A stretch of 64,000 nucleotides of DNA from Arenibacter sp. P308M17 (lineage in GTDB: Bacteria > Bacteroidota > Bacteroidia > Flavobacteriales > Flavobacteriaceae), in NCBI RefSeq assembly GCF_003426735.1, contig NZ_QVON01000001.1, positions 248,001 to 312,000 of the forward strand. Direction: 5' to 3'. Numbering within the stretch: position 1 is the first letter of the stretch; the number at the start of each line of letters is the position of its first letter. The notes under the pieces were generated by a model. That model saw nothing but the letters and a program-made list of their open reading frames with translations, made no database searches and had not been told where the DNA came from. Positions 36,132 to 44,544 of the stretch are shown here, piece by piece. The position numbers were made by a program, and so were the translations under genes.

Positions 36132-36908
36132 ATGTCACTTTTTAGTCTAGAAAACAAAATAGCAGTTGTCACCGGTGGTGCCAGCGGGATTGGTGAGGCC
36201 ATATCCAAAGCGTTTGCCGGTCAAGGTGCCCATGTGCACATCTTGGAATTTAATGCGGAAAATGGAGAACGTGTTGTTGGGGAAATCAAGTCCATGGGAG
36301 GAAAGGCCAATTTTCACGCCTGTGATGTGTCCAATAATGCCCAGGTGGCCCAAATAATTTCCGCCATTGGTAACGAGGGCTATATTCATATTTTGGTGAA
36401 CAACGCCGGAATTGCCCATGTAGGAAATTTGGAAGGAACCGCCGAGGAGGATATGGATAGGATCTATAATGTAAACATCAAAGGGGTGTATAATTGTATG
36501 CATGCCGTTATCACCAAAATGAAGGAGAAGGGCGGGGTCATTTTAAATATGGCTTCCATTGCCTCCACAGTTGGTATATCGGACAGATTTGCCTACTCTA
36601 TGTCCAAAGGGGCAGTGCTTACCATGACCTATTCCGTGGCCAAGGATTATTTGGATCAGGGCATTCGCTGTAATAGCATTTCCCCGGCGCGGATCCATAC
36701 CCCATTTGTAGACGGATTTATAAAAAAGAACTACCCTGGCAAGGAAGCGGAAATGTTCGAAAAATTATCCAAATCCCAACCTATTGGAAGGATGGGCAAA
36801 CCTGAGGAAGTGGCAAATTTGGCCGTTTATCTCTGCTCGGACGAGGCCTCTTTTATCACAGGAACCGATTTTCCTATAGATGGGGGGTACATAAAATTGA
36901 ACGGATAG
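36132..36908 (+). CDS. SDR oxidoreductase, probable 2-keto-3-deoxy-L-fuconate dehydrogenase
   Basis: This 258-residue classical short-chain dehydrogenase has the glycine motif TGGASGIGEA (about 14-23), NNAG (about 92-95), catalytic Ser (NMASIAS) and YSMSK (YxxxK) and a C-terminal GTDFPIDGGY. In the non-phosphorylating fucose pathway an SDR oxidises 2-keto-3-deoxy-L-fuconate to the 2,4-diketo acid. Its position straight after fuconate dehydratase supports that role. The SDR family is certain, the substrate inferred. Confidence 0.85.
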   Translation: MSLFSLENKIAVVTGGASGIGEAISKAFAGQGAHVHILEFNAENGERVVGEIKSMGGKANFHACDVSNNAQVAQIISAIGNEGYIHILVNNAGIAHVGNLEGTAEEDMDRIYNVNIKGVYNCMHAVITKMKEKGGVILNMASIASTVGISDRFAYSMSKGAVLTMTYSVAKDYLDQGIRCNSISPARIHTPFVDGFIKKNYPGKEAEMFEKLSKSQPIGRMGKPEEVANLAVYLCSDEASFITGTDFPIDGGYIKLNG

Positions 36909-37225
36909 GTTTAATGTGGCAATGTGATAATGAACCAATGAACCAATGAACCAATGTATCAATGTATCAATGTACCAATGAACCAATGTGATAATTTGAT
37001 GATTTGGAGATACGGGGTTTGAAATGGGATTGGTAGAGATTTGAAAAAGGAAAGACAGTTGGCAGTAGCAGGGGGCAGAAAGAAGAGAATGTACCAATGA
37101 AGCAATATACCAATGAAACAATGTAGCAATTTGATGATTTGGAGATTATAGAAATTGTAAAACATAACCTCATAACATGATAACCCCATAACACAAGAAG
37201 TAATTCTTATTAAAAAAAATGATAA
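36909..37225. repeat. Two arrays of degenerate 8-bp repeats
   Basis: From about 36930 the sequence runs as octamers of the type ACCAATGA/ACCAATGT/ATCAATGT, closing with AATTTGATGATTTGGAGAT (36993-37011). A second, shorter array at about 37090-37146 closes with the identical 19-mer (37128-37146). The intervening 70 bp is unrelated. Minus-strand frames across it give HWFIG/HWYID-like repeats, which I treat as by-products. No gene is supported in these 317 bp. Confidence 0.75.
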
Positions 37226-39469
37226 ATGAGTAGGATATTTCAATATTTGGCCATCATATGTTTGTTGGGAGCTTGTGAACAAAAACCAAAGTTCAATGCT
37301 TTGGCTATGCAGGTTTCAAATACCATAGAAGTCAAAGATACGGACACTAAAGATTCCATTTTACTTAAGGCGGCCCATGTGGTGCCAACAGCAAATCAGT
37401 ATGGGGCCCTGCAAAACGAGTTTATAGCCTTCATACATTTTGGTCCCAACACCTTTACCAGGATGGAATGGGGAAATGGAATGGAAGACCCTAAAATATT
37501 CGATCTCCAGAATTTGGATACCGATCAATGGTGCAGGGCCATGAAGGATGCCGGCATGAAAATGGTCATTTTTACCGCCAAGCACCATGATGGTTTTGTA
37601 CTATGGCAAAGTCGTTATACTAAGCATGGCGTAATGTCCTCTCCCTTTAAAGATGGCAAAGGCGATGTCCTTAGGGAATTGTCCGAGTCCTGTAAAAAAT
37701 ATGGCCTAAAATTAGGGGTATACCTGTCCCCTGCAGATCTGTTCCAAATTGAAAATAAGGAAGGGCTATATGGAAATTTAAGCGAGTATACCGAAAGGAC
37801 CATCCCAAGGCCAGTGGAGGGAAGGCCATTTGAGAATAAAACGACCTTCACTTTTAAAGTGGACGACTACAACGAATATTTTCTGAACCAACTCTTTGAG
37901 CTGCTTACCGAGTACGGACCCATCCATGAAGTTTGGTTCGATGGTGCCCACCCGAAAAGAAAAGGTGGCCAGACATACAACTATTTGGCATGGAAGGAAT
38001 TGATCAGGGCCTTGGCCCCAAAAGCGGTAATTTTTGGGAAAGAGGATATTCGTTGGTGCGGTAACGAGGCCGGGAAAACCAGGGATACCGAATGGAATGT
38101 AATTCCCTATCAGGAAGATCCCGATCAGATGAACAGTTTTGCGGATTTGACGGACGAATCCCTGGGGAGCAGGGAAGATCTATACAAGGGCAAATATTTA
38201 CATTATCAACAGGCCGAGACCAATACTTCTATCCGTGAAGGCTGGTTCTATAGGGATGATGAGGACCAGAAAGTGCGTAGTACGGACGATGTATTCGATA
38301 TGTATGAAAGATCCGTAGGGGGTAATTCCACTTTTCTTCTCAATATTCCCCCAAATAGGGAGGGTAAATTTTCCCCTACCGATGTGTCCGTACTGGAAGA
38401 AGTGGGGGTCAGGATCAATGAAACCTATGGTTCCAATTTGTTGGCGGATGCCAAGGGACCACAAGGGATCTTGGATAACGACCCTGCAAGTTTCGAACTT
38501 TTGGGGCTGGGAGCCCAAGAGATGGTTATTGAAACCGATGTCCCTATTACCATAAACAGGTTGGCTATCCAGGAAGCCATAAATACGCACGGGGAACGCG
38601 TGGAAAGGCATGCCTTGGACGCTTGGGTGGACAATGGGTGGAAGGAAATTGCTGACGCCACCAATATAGGATATAAACGTATTTTACGTTTTCCAGAAGT
38701 GACCACTCAAAAATTGCGCATCCGAATTCTGGAATCCCGTTTTTATCCGGCCATAGCCAATGTATCGGCACATTATTATAAGGCGAGGCCTCCACAACTC
38801 AGCATTGAAAGATCGGTAGAGGGGGCGGTATCCATTTCTCCCAAAAAGGATAGCTTTGGTTGGAAACCCCACGGGGAGGATATTGCCGGAAATATAAATT
38901 CTGGCTATAACATTCGTTTTTCCACAGACGGTAGCGAACCTACAGCAGCTTCGGAAATTTATCGGCAGTCCTTTAATTTGCCTTCGGGAGAGGTGAAGGC
39001 GGTAGCAGAAGTAAATGGAAAATTGGGGAGTGTAACTTCGCAGCTATTCGGAATTGTAAAAAAAGAGTGGAAGCCCGTAGGGGAAGATAGTTTTAAAGGG
39101 GAACATACGGCCTTAAAGGCCTATGATGGGGATCCCTTATCCTACTGGAGTTCTGCGGAAAAAGCGGGAACCCATTTCATCAATATAGATCTTGGTAAGG
39201 AATATGCCATCAGTGGATTCACATACACCCCCCAAACGTCTTCCTCCGAAGGGATGATAGAAAAGGGTGTGGTTAGGGTAAGTGCAGATGGAAAATCCTG
39301 GAAAAATGTGGAGGACTTCCAGTTCGGAAACTTAATAAACGATCCCACGACCAGAACCCATATGCTGAAGTCCAAGGTAAATACCAGATATATTGGGATT
39401 GCATCCAAAGTAATTGCAGGAAACGGTAAAACGGCGACTATTGCGGAATTGGATTTTTTATTGGAGTAG
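37226..39469 (+). CDS. GH29 alpha-L-fucosidase lipoprotein with F5/8C module
   Basis: The 747-residue protein has a lipobox LLGAC (Cys17), a GH29 catalytic domain (about 50-400) with FTAKHHDGF (117-125) and nucleophile Asp239 in EVWFDGAHP, a chitobiase-type beta-sandwich (about 565-610) and a C-terminal F5/8 type C carbohydrate-binding module (about 620-747). Sequence style fits GH29 subfamily B, which prefers branched alpha-1,3/1,4-fucosides. It releases L-fucose from oligosaccharides at the cell surface or periplasm. It is downstream of the SDR and upstream of a sulfatase. Confidence 0.92.
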   Translation: MSRIFQYLAIICLLGACEQKPKFNALAMQVSNTIEVKDTDTKDSILLKAAHVVPTANQYGALQNEFIAFIHFGPNTFTRMEWGNGMEDPKIFDLQNLDTDQWCRAMKDAGMKMVIFTAKHHDGFVLWQSRYTKHGVMSSPFKDGKGDVLRELSESCKKYGLKLGVYLSPADLFQIENKEGLYGNLSEYTERTIPRPVEGRPFENKTTFTFKVDDYNEYFLNQLFELLTEYGPIHEVWFDGAHPKRKGGQTYNYLAWKELIRALAPKAVIFGKEDIRWCGNEAGKTRDTEWNVIPYQEDPDQMNSFADLTDESLGSREDLYKGKYLHYQQAETNTSIREGWFYRDDEDQKVRSTDDVFDMYERSVGGNSTFLLNIPPNREGKFSPTDVSVLEEVGVRINETYGSNLLADAKGPQGILDNDPASFELLGLGAQEMVIETDVPITINRLAIQEAINTHGERVERHALDAWVDNGWKEIADATNIGYKRILRFPEVTTQKLRIRILESRFYPAIANVSAHYYKARPPQLSIERSVEGAVSISPKKDSFGWKPHGEDIAGNINSGYNIRFSTDGSEPTAASEIYRQSFNLPSGEVKAVAEVNGKLGSVTSQLFGIVKKEWKPVGEDSFKGEHTALKAYDGDPLSYWSSAEKAGTHFINIDLGKEYAISGFTYTPQTSSSEGMIEKGVVRVSADGKSWKNVEDFQFGNLINDPTTRTHMLKSKVNTRYIGIASKVIAGNGKTATIAELDFLLE

Positions 39470-39595
39470 TATTTATGCGCAATGAATGAAAATATATCAA
39501 AATTGTAATTGGTAGTGGAAATTGAATCCAACTATATTTAGGAATCAAAAAAAAGTCGGTTATCACTGGCGACCAGGCAGTAAGGAATTAGCACT

Positions 39596-41179
39596 ATGAA
39601 GGGTTGGTATACGTATTTTTTTATAATAGTATTGATTGGGGGAACTATATATGCCCTTAATGGGAAGTCAACGGTCAACCAGGAAATGCGGCCGAATATT
39701 ATCTATGTGTTGGCCGATGATCTTGGATACGGTGATATTGCAATCTATAATCCGGAAGGTAAAATTAAAACGCCCCATCTGGATGCAATGGGATCTGCAG
39801 GAATGATCTTTACGGATGCCCATACCTCATCTTCCGTATGCACTCCTACCCGATATGGAATTATTACCGGGAGGTATAATTGGAGGAGTCCATTAAAAAG
39901 TTCAGTACTTACAGGGATTTCCAAGGCATTGATCCCTAAAAGCAGAACTACGGTGGCCTCCCTGCTCAAAGAAGAGGGCTACGAAACCGCATTTATTGGA
40001 AAATGGCATTTGGGGTGGGACTGGGCCCTTAAGAATCCCGATTTGGAAACAGCTGAAGGTTGGAATCCGGAGGATTTTGATAATTTGGATTTCTCCAAAG
40101 AGGTTGGGAATTCACCCAACACCCTGGGTTTTGAATACTCCTATGGGCATAGTGGTTCACTGGATATGGCGCCCTATGTATATGTGGAAAACGGGATGCC
40201 GACCATGATCCCCGATTCCGTTACCGAAAGTAAGGACACCTATGGTTGGTGGCGCAAGGGGCCTACCGCACGGGATTTTGATTTTGATGATGTGACCCCC
40301 AATTTTTTTAGAAAAGCCTTTGGTTATATCGAAGAGAAGTCTAAAGGGGAATCGCCCTTCTTTTTGTATTTGGCCCTGCCTTCGCCCCATACCCCGATCT
40401 TGCCCACTGAAGCATGGGAGGGAAAAAGTAATCTAAATCCTTATGGGGATTTTATGATGATGATAGACGACTATATGGGACAATTGAACAAGGTAATAAG
40501 GCAAGCGGGAATAGAGGAAAATACCATGGTGATCTTTACAAGTGACAATGGCTGTTCCCCAGCTGCCAAGATTGATGAAATGTTGGCCAAAGGGCATAGT
40601 CCCAATGGAATTTTAAGAGGGCATAAGGCCGATATTTTTGAAGGAGGGCATAGAGTGCCCTTTATGGTAAAATGGCCTGCCAAGATCCAGCCTAATTCGG
40701 AATCGGACAAAACTATTTGCACAACGGATTTGTTGGCTACCTGTGCAGAGATAGTGGGTGCCGAGCTACAAGAGGACGAAGGGGAGGATAGTTTTTCCTT
40801 TTTGCCCCTATTGACCGATCCTGCTTCCAAAAAGTATCTAAGGGAAGCAACGGTGCACCATTCCATCAATGGGAGTTTTGCCATAAGAAAGGATAATTGG
40901 AAAATGATTTTTTGTCCAGGATCGGGTGGGTGGAGCGATCCCAAACCGGATTCTAAAGGCATTGGGGAACTTCCCAAATTTCAGTTGTACGATCTTAGCA
41001 AGGATCCTCAGGAAAGGAACAATCTATACGGACAGTTTCATGAGGTGGAAAGTGGACTGACAAGACTAATGGTTTCCTATATAGAAAATGGGCGAAGTAA
41101 TCCGGGAGAAAGGCAAAAAAATGACCCTGAAGGTTACGGAAGCAAGCAATGGAAACAATTGGAGGTGTTTTATAATTGA
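39596..41179 (+). CDS. S1-family sulfatase 1
   Basis: The 527-residue sulfatase has an N-terminal hydrophobic signal (about 4-21), metal-binding Asp41/Asp42 (LADDLGYGD) and the formylglycine motif Cys82-T-P-T-Arg86, followed by TGRYNWRS. HLGW (GKWHLGWD) and TSDNGCSP are further family signatures. The Cys must be oxidised to formylglycine by a separate maturase, not in the window. Between two fucose genes it probably desulfates a fucose-containing glycan. Sulfation position cannot be read. Confidence 0.93.
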   Translation: MKGWYTYFFIIVLIGGTIYALNGKSTVNQEMRPNIIYVLADDLGYGDIAIYNPEGKIKTPHLDAMGSAGMIFTDAHTSSSVCTPTRYGIITGRYNWRSPLKSSVLTGISKALIPKSRTTVASLLKEEGYETAFIGKWHLGWDWALKNPDLETAEGWNPEDFDNLDFSKEVGNSPNTLGFEYSYGHSGSLDMAPYVYVENGMPTMIPDSVTESKDTYGWWRKGPTARDFDFDDVTPNFFRKAFGYIEEKSKGESPFFLYLALPSPHTPILPTEAWEGKSNLNPYGDFMMMIDDYMGQLNKVIRQAGIEENTMVIFTSDNGCSPAAKIDEMLAKGHSPNGILRGHKADIFEGGHRVPFMVKWPAKIQPNSESDKTICTTDLLATCAEIVGAELQEDEGEDSFSFLPLLTDPASKKYLREATVHHSINGSFAIRKDNWKMIFCPGSGGWSDPKPDSKGIGELPKFQLYDLSKDPQERNNLYGQFHEVESGLTRLMVSYIENGRSNPGERQKNDPEGYGSKQWKQLEVFYN

Positions 41180-41316
41180 TTTGAGAATTTGAAGATGGGA
41201 TGATTTGGAAATGTACCAATTTGGAAATGTGCCAATTTACCAATGTAATAATTGGAACCAGAAACCAGAAACTAGAAACATATCATAATAAACAATAACT
41301 GAATAAATAAAAACAA
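41180..41316. repeat. Short degenerate octamer array
   Basis: About 41186-41280 carries loosely repeated GATGATTTGGAAATGTACCAATTTGG-like units cut here into short words, plus CCAGAAACCAGAAACTAGAAAC. It resembles the arrays at 36909-37225. Confidence 0.5.
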
Positions 41317-42177
41317 ATGAAATTAGTACGATTTGGAGAAATAGGACAGGAAAAACCTGGGGTTCAATTGGAAAATGGTACCCGATTGGACGTATCGGCC
41401 TTTGGAAGGGATTATAATGAAGATTTTTTTGGAACGGATGGTTTGGCCCAACTAAAGGATTGGTTGGCAAAGAATGAAGGCAATTGTCCTAAAGTGGATG
41501 ATAGCGTCCGTTTGGGCGCGCCCTTGGTGAGACCATCAAAAATTGTTTGTGTAGGGCTAAATTATGCCAAACACGCAGCAGAAAGCGGAATGGCAGTACC
41601 CAAGGAACCGGTTTTGTTCTTTAAGGCCACTTCTGCCATGGTGGGTCCCAACGATGATGTGATCATTCCAAAAGGTAGCGAAAAAACAGATTGGGAAGTG
41701 GAATTGGCAGTGGTTATAGGTAAAAAGGCATCCTATGTGTCGGAGGCCAACGCCTTGGACCATGTTGCCGGATACGTATTGCACAACGACTACAGTGAGA
41801 GGGCCTTTCAAATAGAAAGGGAAGGTCAATGGGTAAAAGGAAAAAGTTGTGACACCTTTGCCCCCGTAGGACCTTTTATTGCCACCAAGGATGAAATTAA
41901 AGACCCCAACAATTTACACTTATGGTTAAAATTAAACGGGGAAACGGTACAGGATAGTTCCACTTCCGATTTTATTTTCAAAGTGCAGGAGGTGGTAAGC
42001 TATATAAGTCAGTTTATGACCTTGTTGCCCGGGGATATTATTTCTACGGGAACGCCATTTGGGGTAGGCTTAGGATTTAATCCACCTAAATATTTAAAAG
42101 CTGGCGATGTAGTGGAATTGGGAATTGAAGGACTTGGAAGTTCCAAGCAAACGGCAAGGGCCTACAGCGGGAAATAA
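41317..42177 (+). CDS. FAH-family hydrolase, probable 2,4-diketo-3-deoxy-L-fuconate hydrolase
   Basis: The 286-residue fumarylacetoacetate-hydrolase-family enzyme has metal ligands in E127-V-E129 (DWEVELAVV) and Asp158 (LHNDYSER), and GTPFGVGLG (about 246-254). In the oxidative fucose pathway such an enzyme splits 2,4-diketo-3-deoxy-L-fuconate into pyruvate and L-lactate. The dehydratase, dehydrogenase and a lactate-oxidising flavoenzyme in the same locus make this the best reading; annotation pipelines often name it ureidoglycolate lyase. Confidence 0.88.
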   Translation: MKLVRFGEIGQEKPGVQLENGTRLDVSAFGRDYNEDFFGTDGLAQLKDWLAKNEGNCPKVDDSVRLGAPLVRPSKIVCVGLNYAKHAAESGMAVPKEPVLFFKATSAMVGPNDDVIIPKGSEKTDWEVELAVVIGKKASYVSEANALDHVAGYVLHNDYSERAFQIEREGQWVKGKSCDTFAPVGPFIATKDEIKDPNNLHLWLKLNGETVQDSSTSDFIFKVQEVVSYISQFMTLLPGDIISTGTPFGVGLGFNPPKYLKAGDVVELGIEGLGSSKQTARAYSGK

Positions 42178-42355
42178 TTCAAATTAATTTTGATATTACC
42201 CTAATTTTATTGGATGGTTCTCTCCAGAATGGCATATTTTAATTTGAGAATCGGTCCGGGTCTTGACAGGGCCTTGTATATTAAACGCTATAGTGTCCCC
42301 TGGAATGGAGTCGAGAGGTTAACAGTGAAAATTTAATTTAATAATTCCAAGCAGC

Positions 42356-44509
42356 ATGAATTCCAAGTTCTATGTAATCGTTTTGTGTTTTGTCCTTACC
42401 CTATATAGTCCACTTATTTTTGGACAGGACCTGGAATGGACCGAGATTGAAAATGGCATCTGGAAAGCCAGTGTAGGGGAACCTGAGGATATAAGCCTGC
42501 TTCGGGCTGCAGATATAAAGCCCAAGGTGAATGCCTTGAACAAATTGCCGGCCACCGTTTTTCCTTTACCAAAAGATAGGATCAAAACAAAAATAATGGA
42601 CGGGAAGATCTATTTGCAGTTTCCATTGTCCAGGAAAGAGCAAATTTATGGTTTGGGACTCAATTTTAAAACGGTACATCAGAGAGGTAGAATCATGCAA
42701 TTGCACGTGGACCACTATGGGGGTCGTGATGATGGCCGTACACACGCCCCTGTTCCTTTTTATGTATCTTCCAAAGGGTATGGGGTACTGATAGACGCGG
42801 CCAGGTATATCACCGTATATGCCGGGACAGGTATTAGGGTAGATGCGGACGATAAACCGGTGTTGAGGGACAGGAACACAGATCCGCAATGGCAGGCACA
42901 GCCCTATTCCGATGCCGTGGAAATTTTGGTACCGGCAAAGGGAACCGATGTCTATATATATGGGGGTACTACGCCCATGGAGGCGGTACAACGCTATAAT
43001 TTGTATAATGGAGGGGGGTATATTCCCCCAAAATGGGGCCTGGGATTTACCCAGAGGGTACCTACACTTTATAGCCAGGACGATATTGCCAAAGAAGCCC
43101 AGGAGTTTAAGGACCATGATTTTCCCTTAGACTTTATCGGAGTGGAGCCAGGCTGGCACAGCATGGCCTATCCCTGTACCTTTGAATGGGACAGTACAAG
43201 GTTTCCGGATCCAAAAAAGTTCAATAACGAATTATTGGCAGAGGGGATAAGAACCAACTTATGGCTGAATCCCTATGTATCCCCGGTAGGTTCCCTTTAT
43301 CCGAAATTAAAAGGTCTTTCCGCTTCACATACCGTGTGGAACGGAATCGTACCCGATTTGATGCTTCCCGAAACCAGGGATATTCTAAAGGAACACTTTG
43401 TTCAAAATCATTTGGACCTTGGGGTCAGCGGCTATAAGATCGATGAGGTTGATGGTTTTGATTTTTGGGTATGGCCGGACGTAGCTACATTTCCTTCCGG
43501 TTATAGCGGGGAACAAATGCGACAGGTCTATGGCCTACTAATTCAGGACATGACCGCAAAATGGTTCAAGGAAAAAAATCAGAGGACCTATGGTCTGGTA
43601 AGGGCATCCAATGCAGGGGCGAGTGCCTTGCCCTATGTGATTTACAACGATTACTACAGTCATAAGGATTTTATAACGGCCTTGGTCAATAGCAGCTTTA
43701 TCGGGGTGTTATGGACACCGGAGGTACGTGCCTCCAAGACGGCGGAGGAGTGGTTAAGGAGAATGCAATCTGTTTGCTTTTCATCTATGGCCATGCTGAA
43801 TGCCTGGGCGGACGGTACCAAACCCTGGTCTTTTCCCGAAGTGGAAGAGGCCGTCAGGGAAGTAGCCAATTTAAGGATGCAGTTATTGCCCTATATCTAT
43901 TCTACCTTTTCCCAATATCATTTTGAAGGCCTGCCCCCTTTTAGGGCCATGAATTTGGTAGAGGGATTTTCTTACTCCCAAGAGGTAGCAGAAGGGGAAT
44001 TGGACTCAACGGACAACCCCTATAAAGTAGCCATTAAAAGTGAAATAAAGGATCAGTATATGATGGGCGACAATATTTTGGTAGCCCCTATGTTCGAAGG
44101 TGAGACGGAGAGAACGGTTATTCTCCCAAAAGGAAAATGGTTCGATTTCTACAGTGGGGAATTTGTTGGGGAAAACGAGCTTATCACCGTAACCCCCGGA
44201 ATGGAAAAAATACCGCTCTTTGTCAGGGATGGAGGCATAATCCCCATGCGGCCTACCCAAAGACAGGCCCCAAAAGTAGGGGAAAAGGTAGACCTGATTA
44301 TTCGTCATTATGGCACCAAGGAGGGTGAATATACCCTTTATGATGATGATGGACTAAGCTTCGATTTCGAAAAGGGACAATACTCGGAGGTCAAAATACA
44401 GGTAAAAAAGGACCGGAAAGGAAAGTTGGTCGGGAAAATTGGAAGCCCTGAAAAGGGGAAGCCCTATAGCTATAACAAAAAGGTAACTTGGGAATTTAAA
44501 ACCAAATAA
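42356..44509 (+). CDS. GH31-family glycoside hydrolase
   Basis: The 717-residue enzyme has a signal peptide (about 1-23), an N-terminal galactose-mutarotase-like domain, a TIM-barrel with the GH31 nucleophile Asp363 in GYKIDEVDGF, and C-terminal beta domains. GH31 members act on alpha-linked glucose, xylose or galactose. The position of the acid/base is unclear (candidate Asp in IYNDYYSHKDF). In a fucose locus an alpha-galactosidase or alpha-xylosidase role would fit a branched fucan or fucogalactan. It is exported to the periplasm or beyond. Confidence 0.88.
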   Translation: MNSKFYVIVLCFVLTLYSPLIFGQDLEWTEIENGIWKASVGEPEDISLLRAADIKPKVNALNKLPATVFPLPKDRIKTKIMDGKIYLQFPLSRKEQIYGLGLNFKTVHQRGRIMQLHVDHYGGRDDGRTHAPVPFYVSSKGYGVLIDAARYITVYAGTGIRVDADDKPVLRDRNTDPQWQAQPYSDAVEILVPAKGTDVYIYGGTTPMEAVQRYNLYNGGGYIPPKWGLGFTQRVPTLYSQDDIAKEAQEFKDHDFPLDFIGVEPGWHSMAYPCTFEWDSTRFPDPKKFNNELLAEGIRTNLWLNPYVSPVGSLYPKLKGLSASHTVWNGIVPDLMLPETRDILKEHFVQNHLDLGVSGYKIDEVDGFDFWVWPDVATFPSGYSGEQMRQVYGLLIQDMTAKWFKEKNQRTYGLVRASNAGASALPYVIYNDYYSHKDFITALVNSSFIGVLWTPEVRASKTAEEWLRRMQSVCFSSMAMLNAWADGTKPWSFPEVEEAVREVANLRMQLLPYIYSTFSQYHFEGLPPFRAMNLVEGFSYSQEVAEGELDSTDNPYKVAIKSEIKDQYMMGDNILVAPMFEGETERTVILPKGKWFDFYSGEFVGENELITVTPGMEKIPLFVRDGGIIPMRPTQRQAPKVGEKVDLIIRHYGTKEGEYTLYDDDGLSFDFEKGQYSEVKIQVKKDRKGKLVGKIGSPEKGKPYSYNKKVTWEFKTK

Positions 44510-44544
44510 TATCCAACCAAAAACAGGGAGGATTTCAGAAAGAT

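Noticed and set aside
36765-37282. Overlapping minus-strand frames with HWFIG/HWYID repeats
   Set aside because: They come from the period-8 DNA repeats, overlap real genes at both ends and show no start context.
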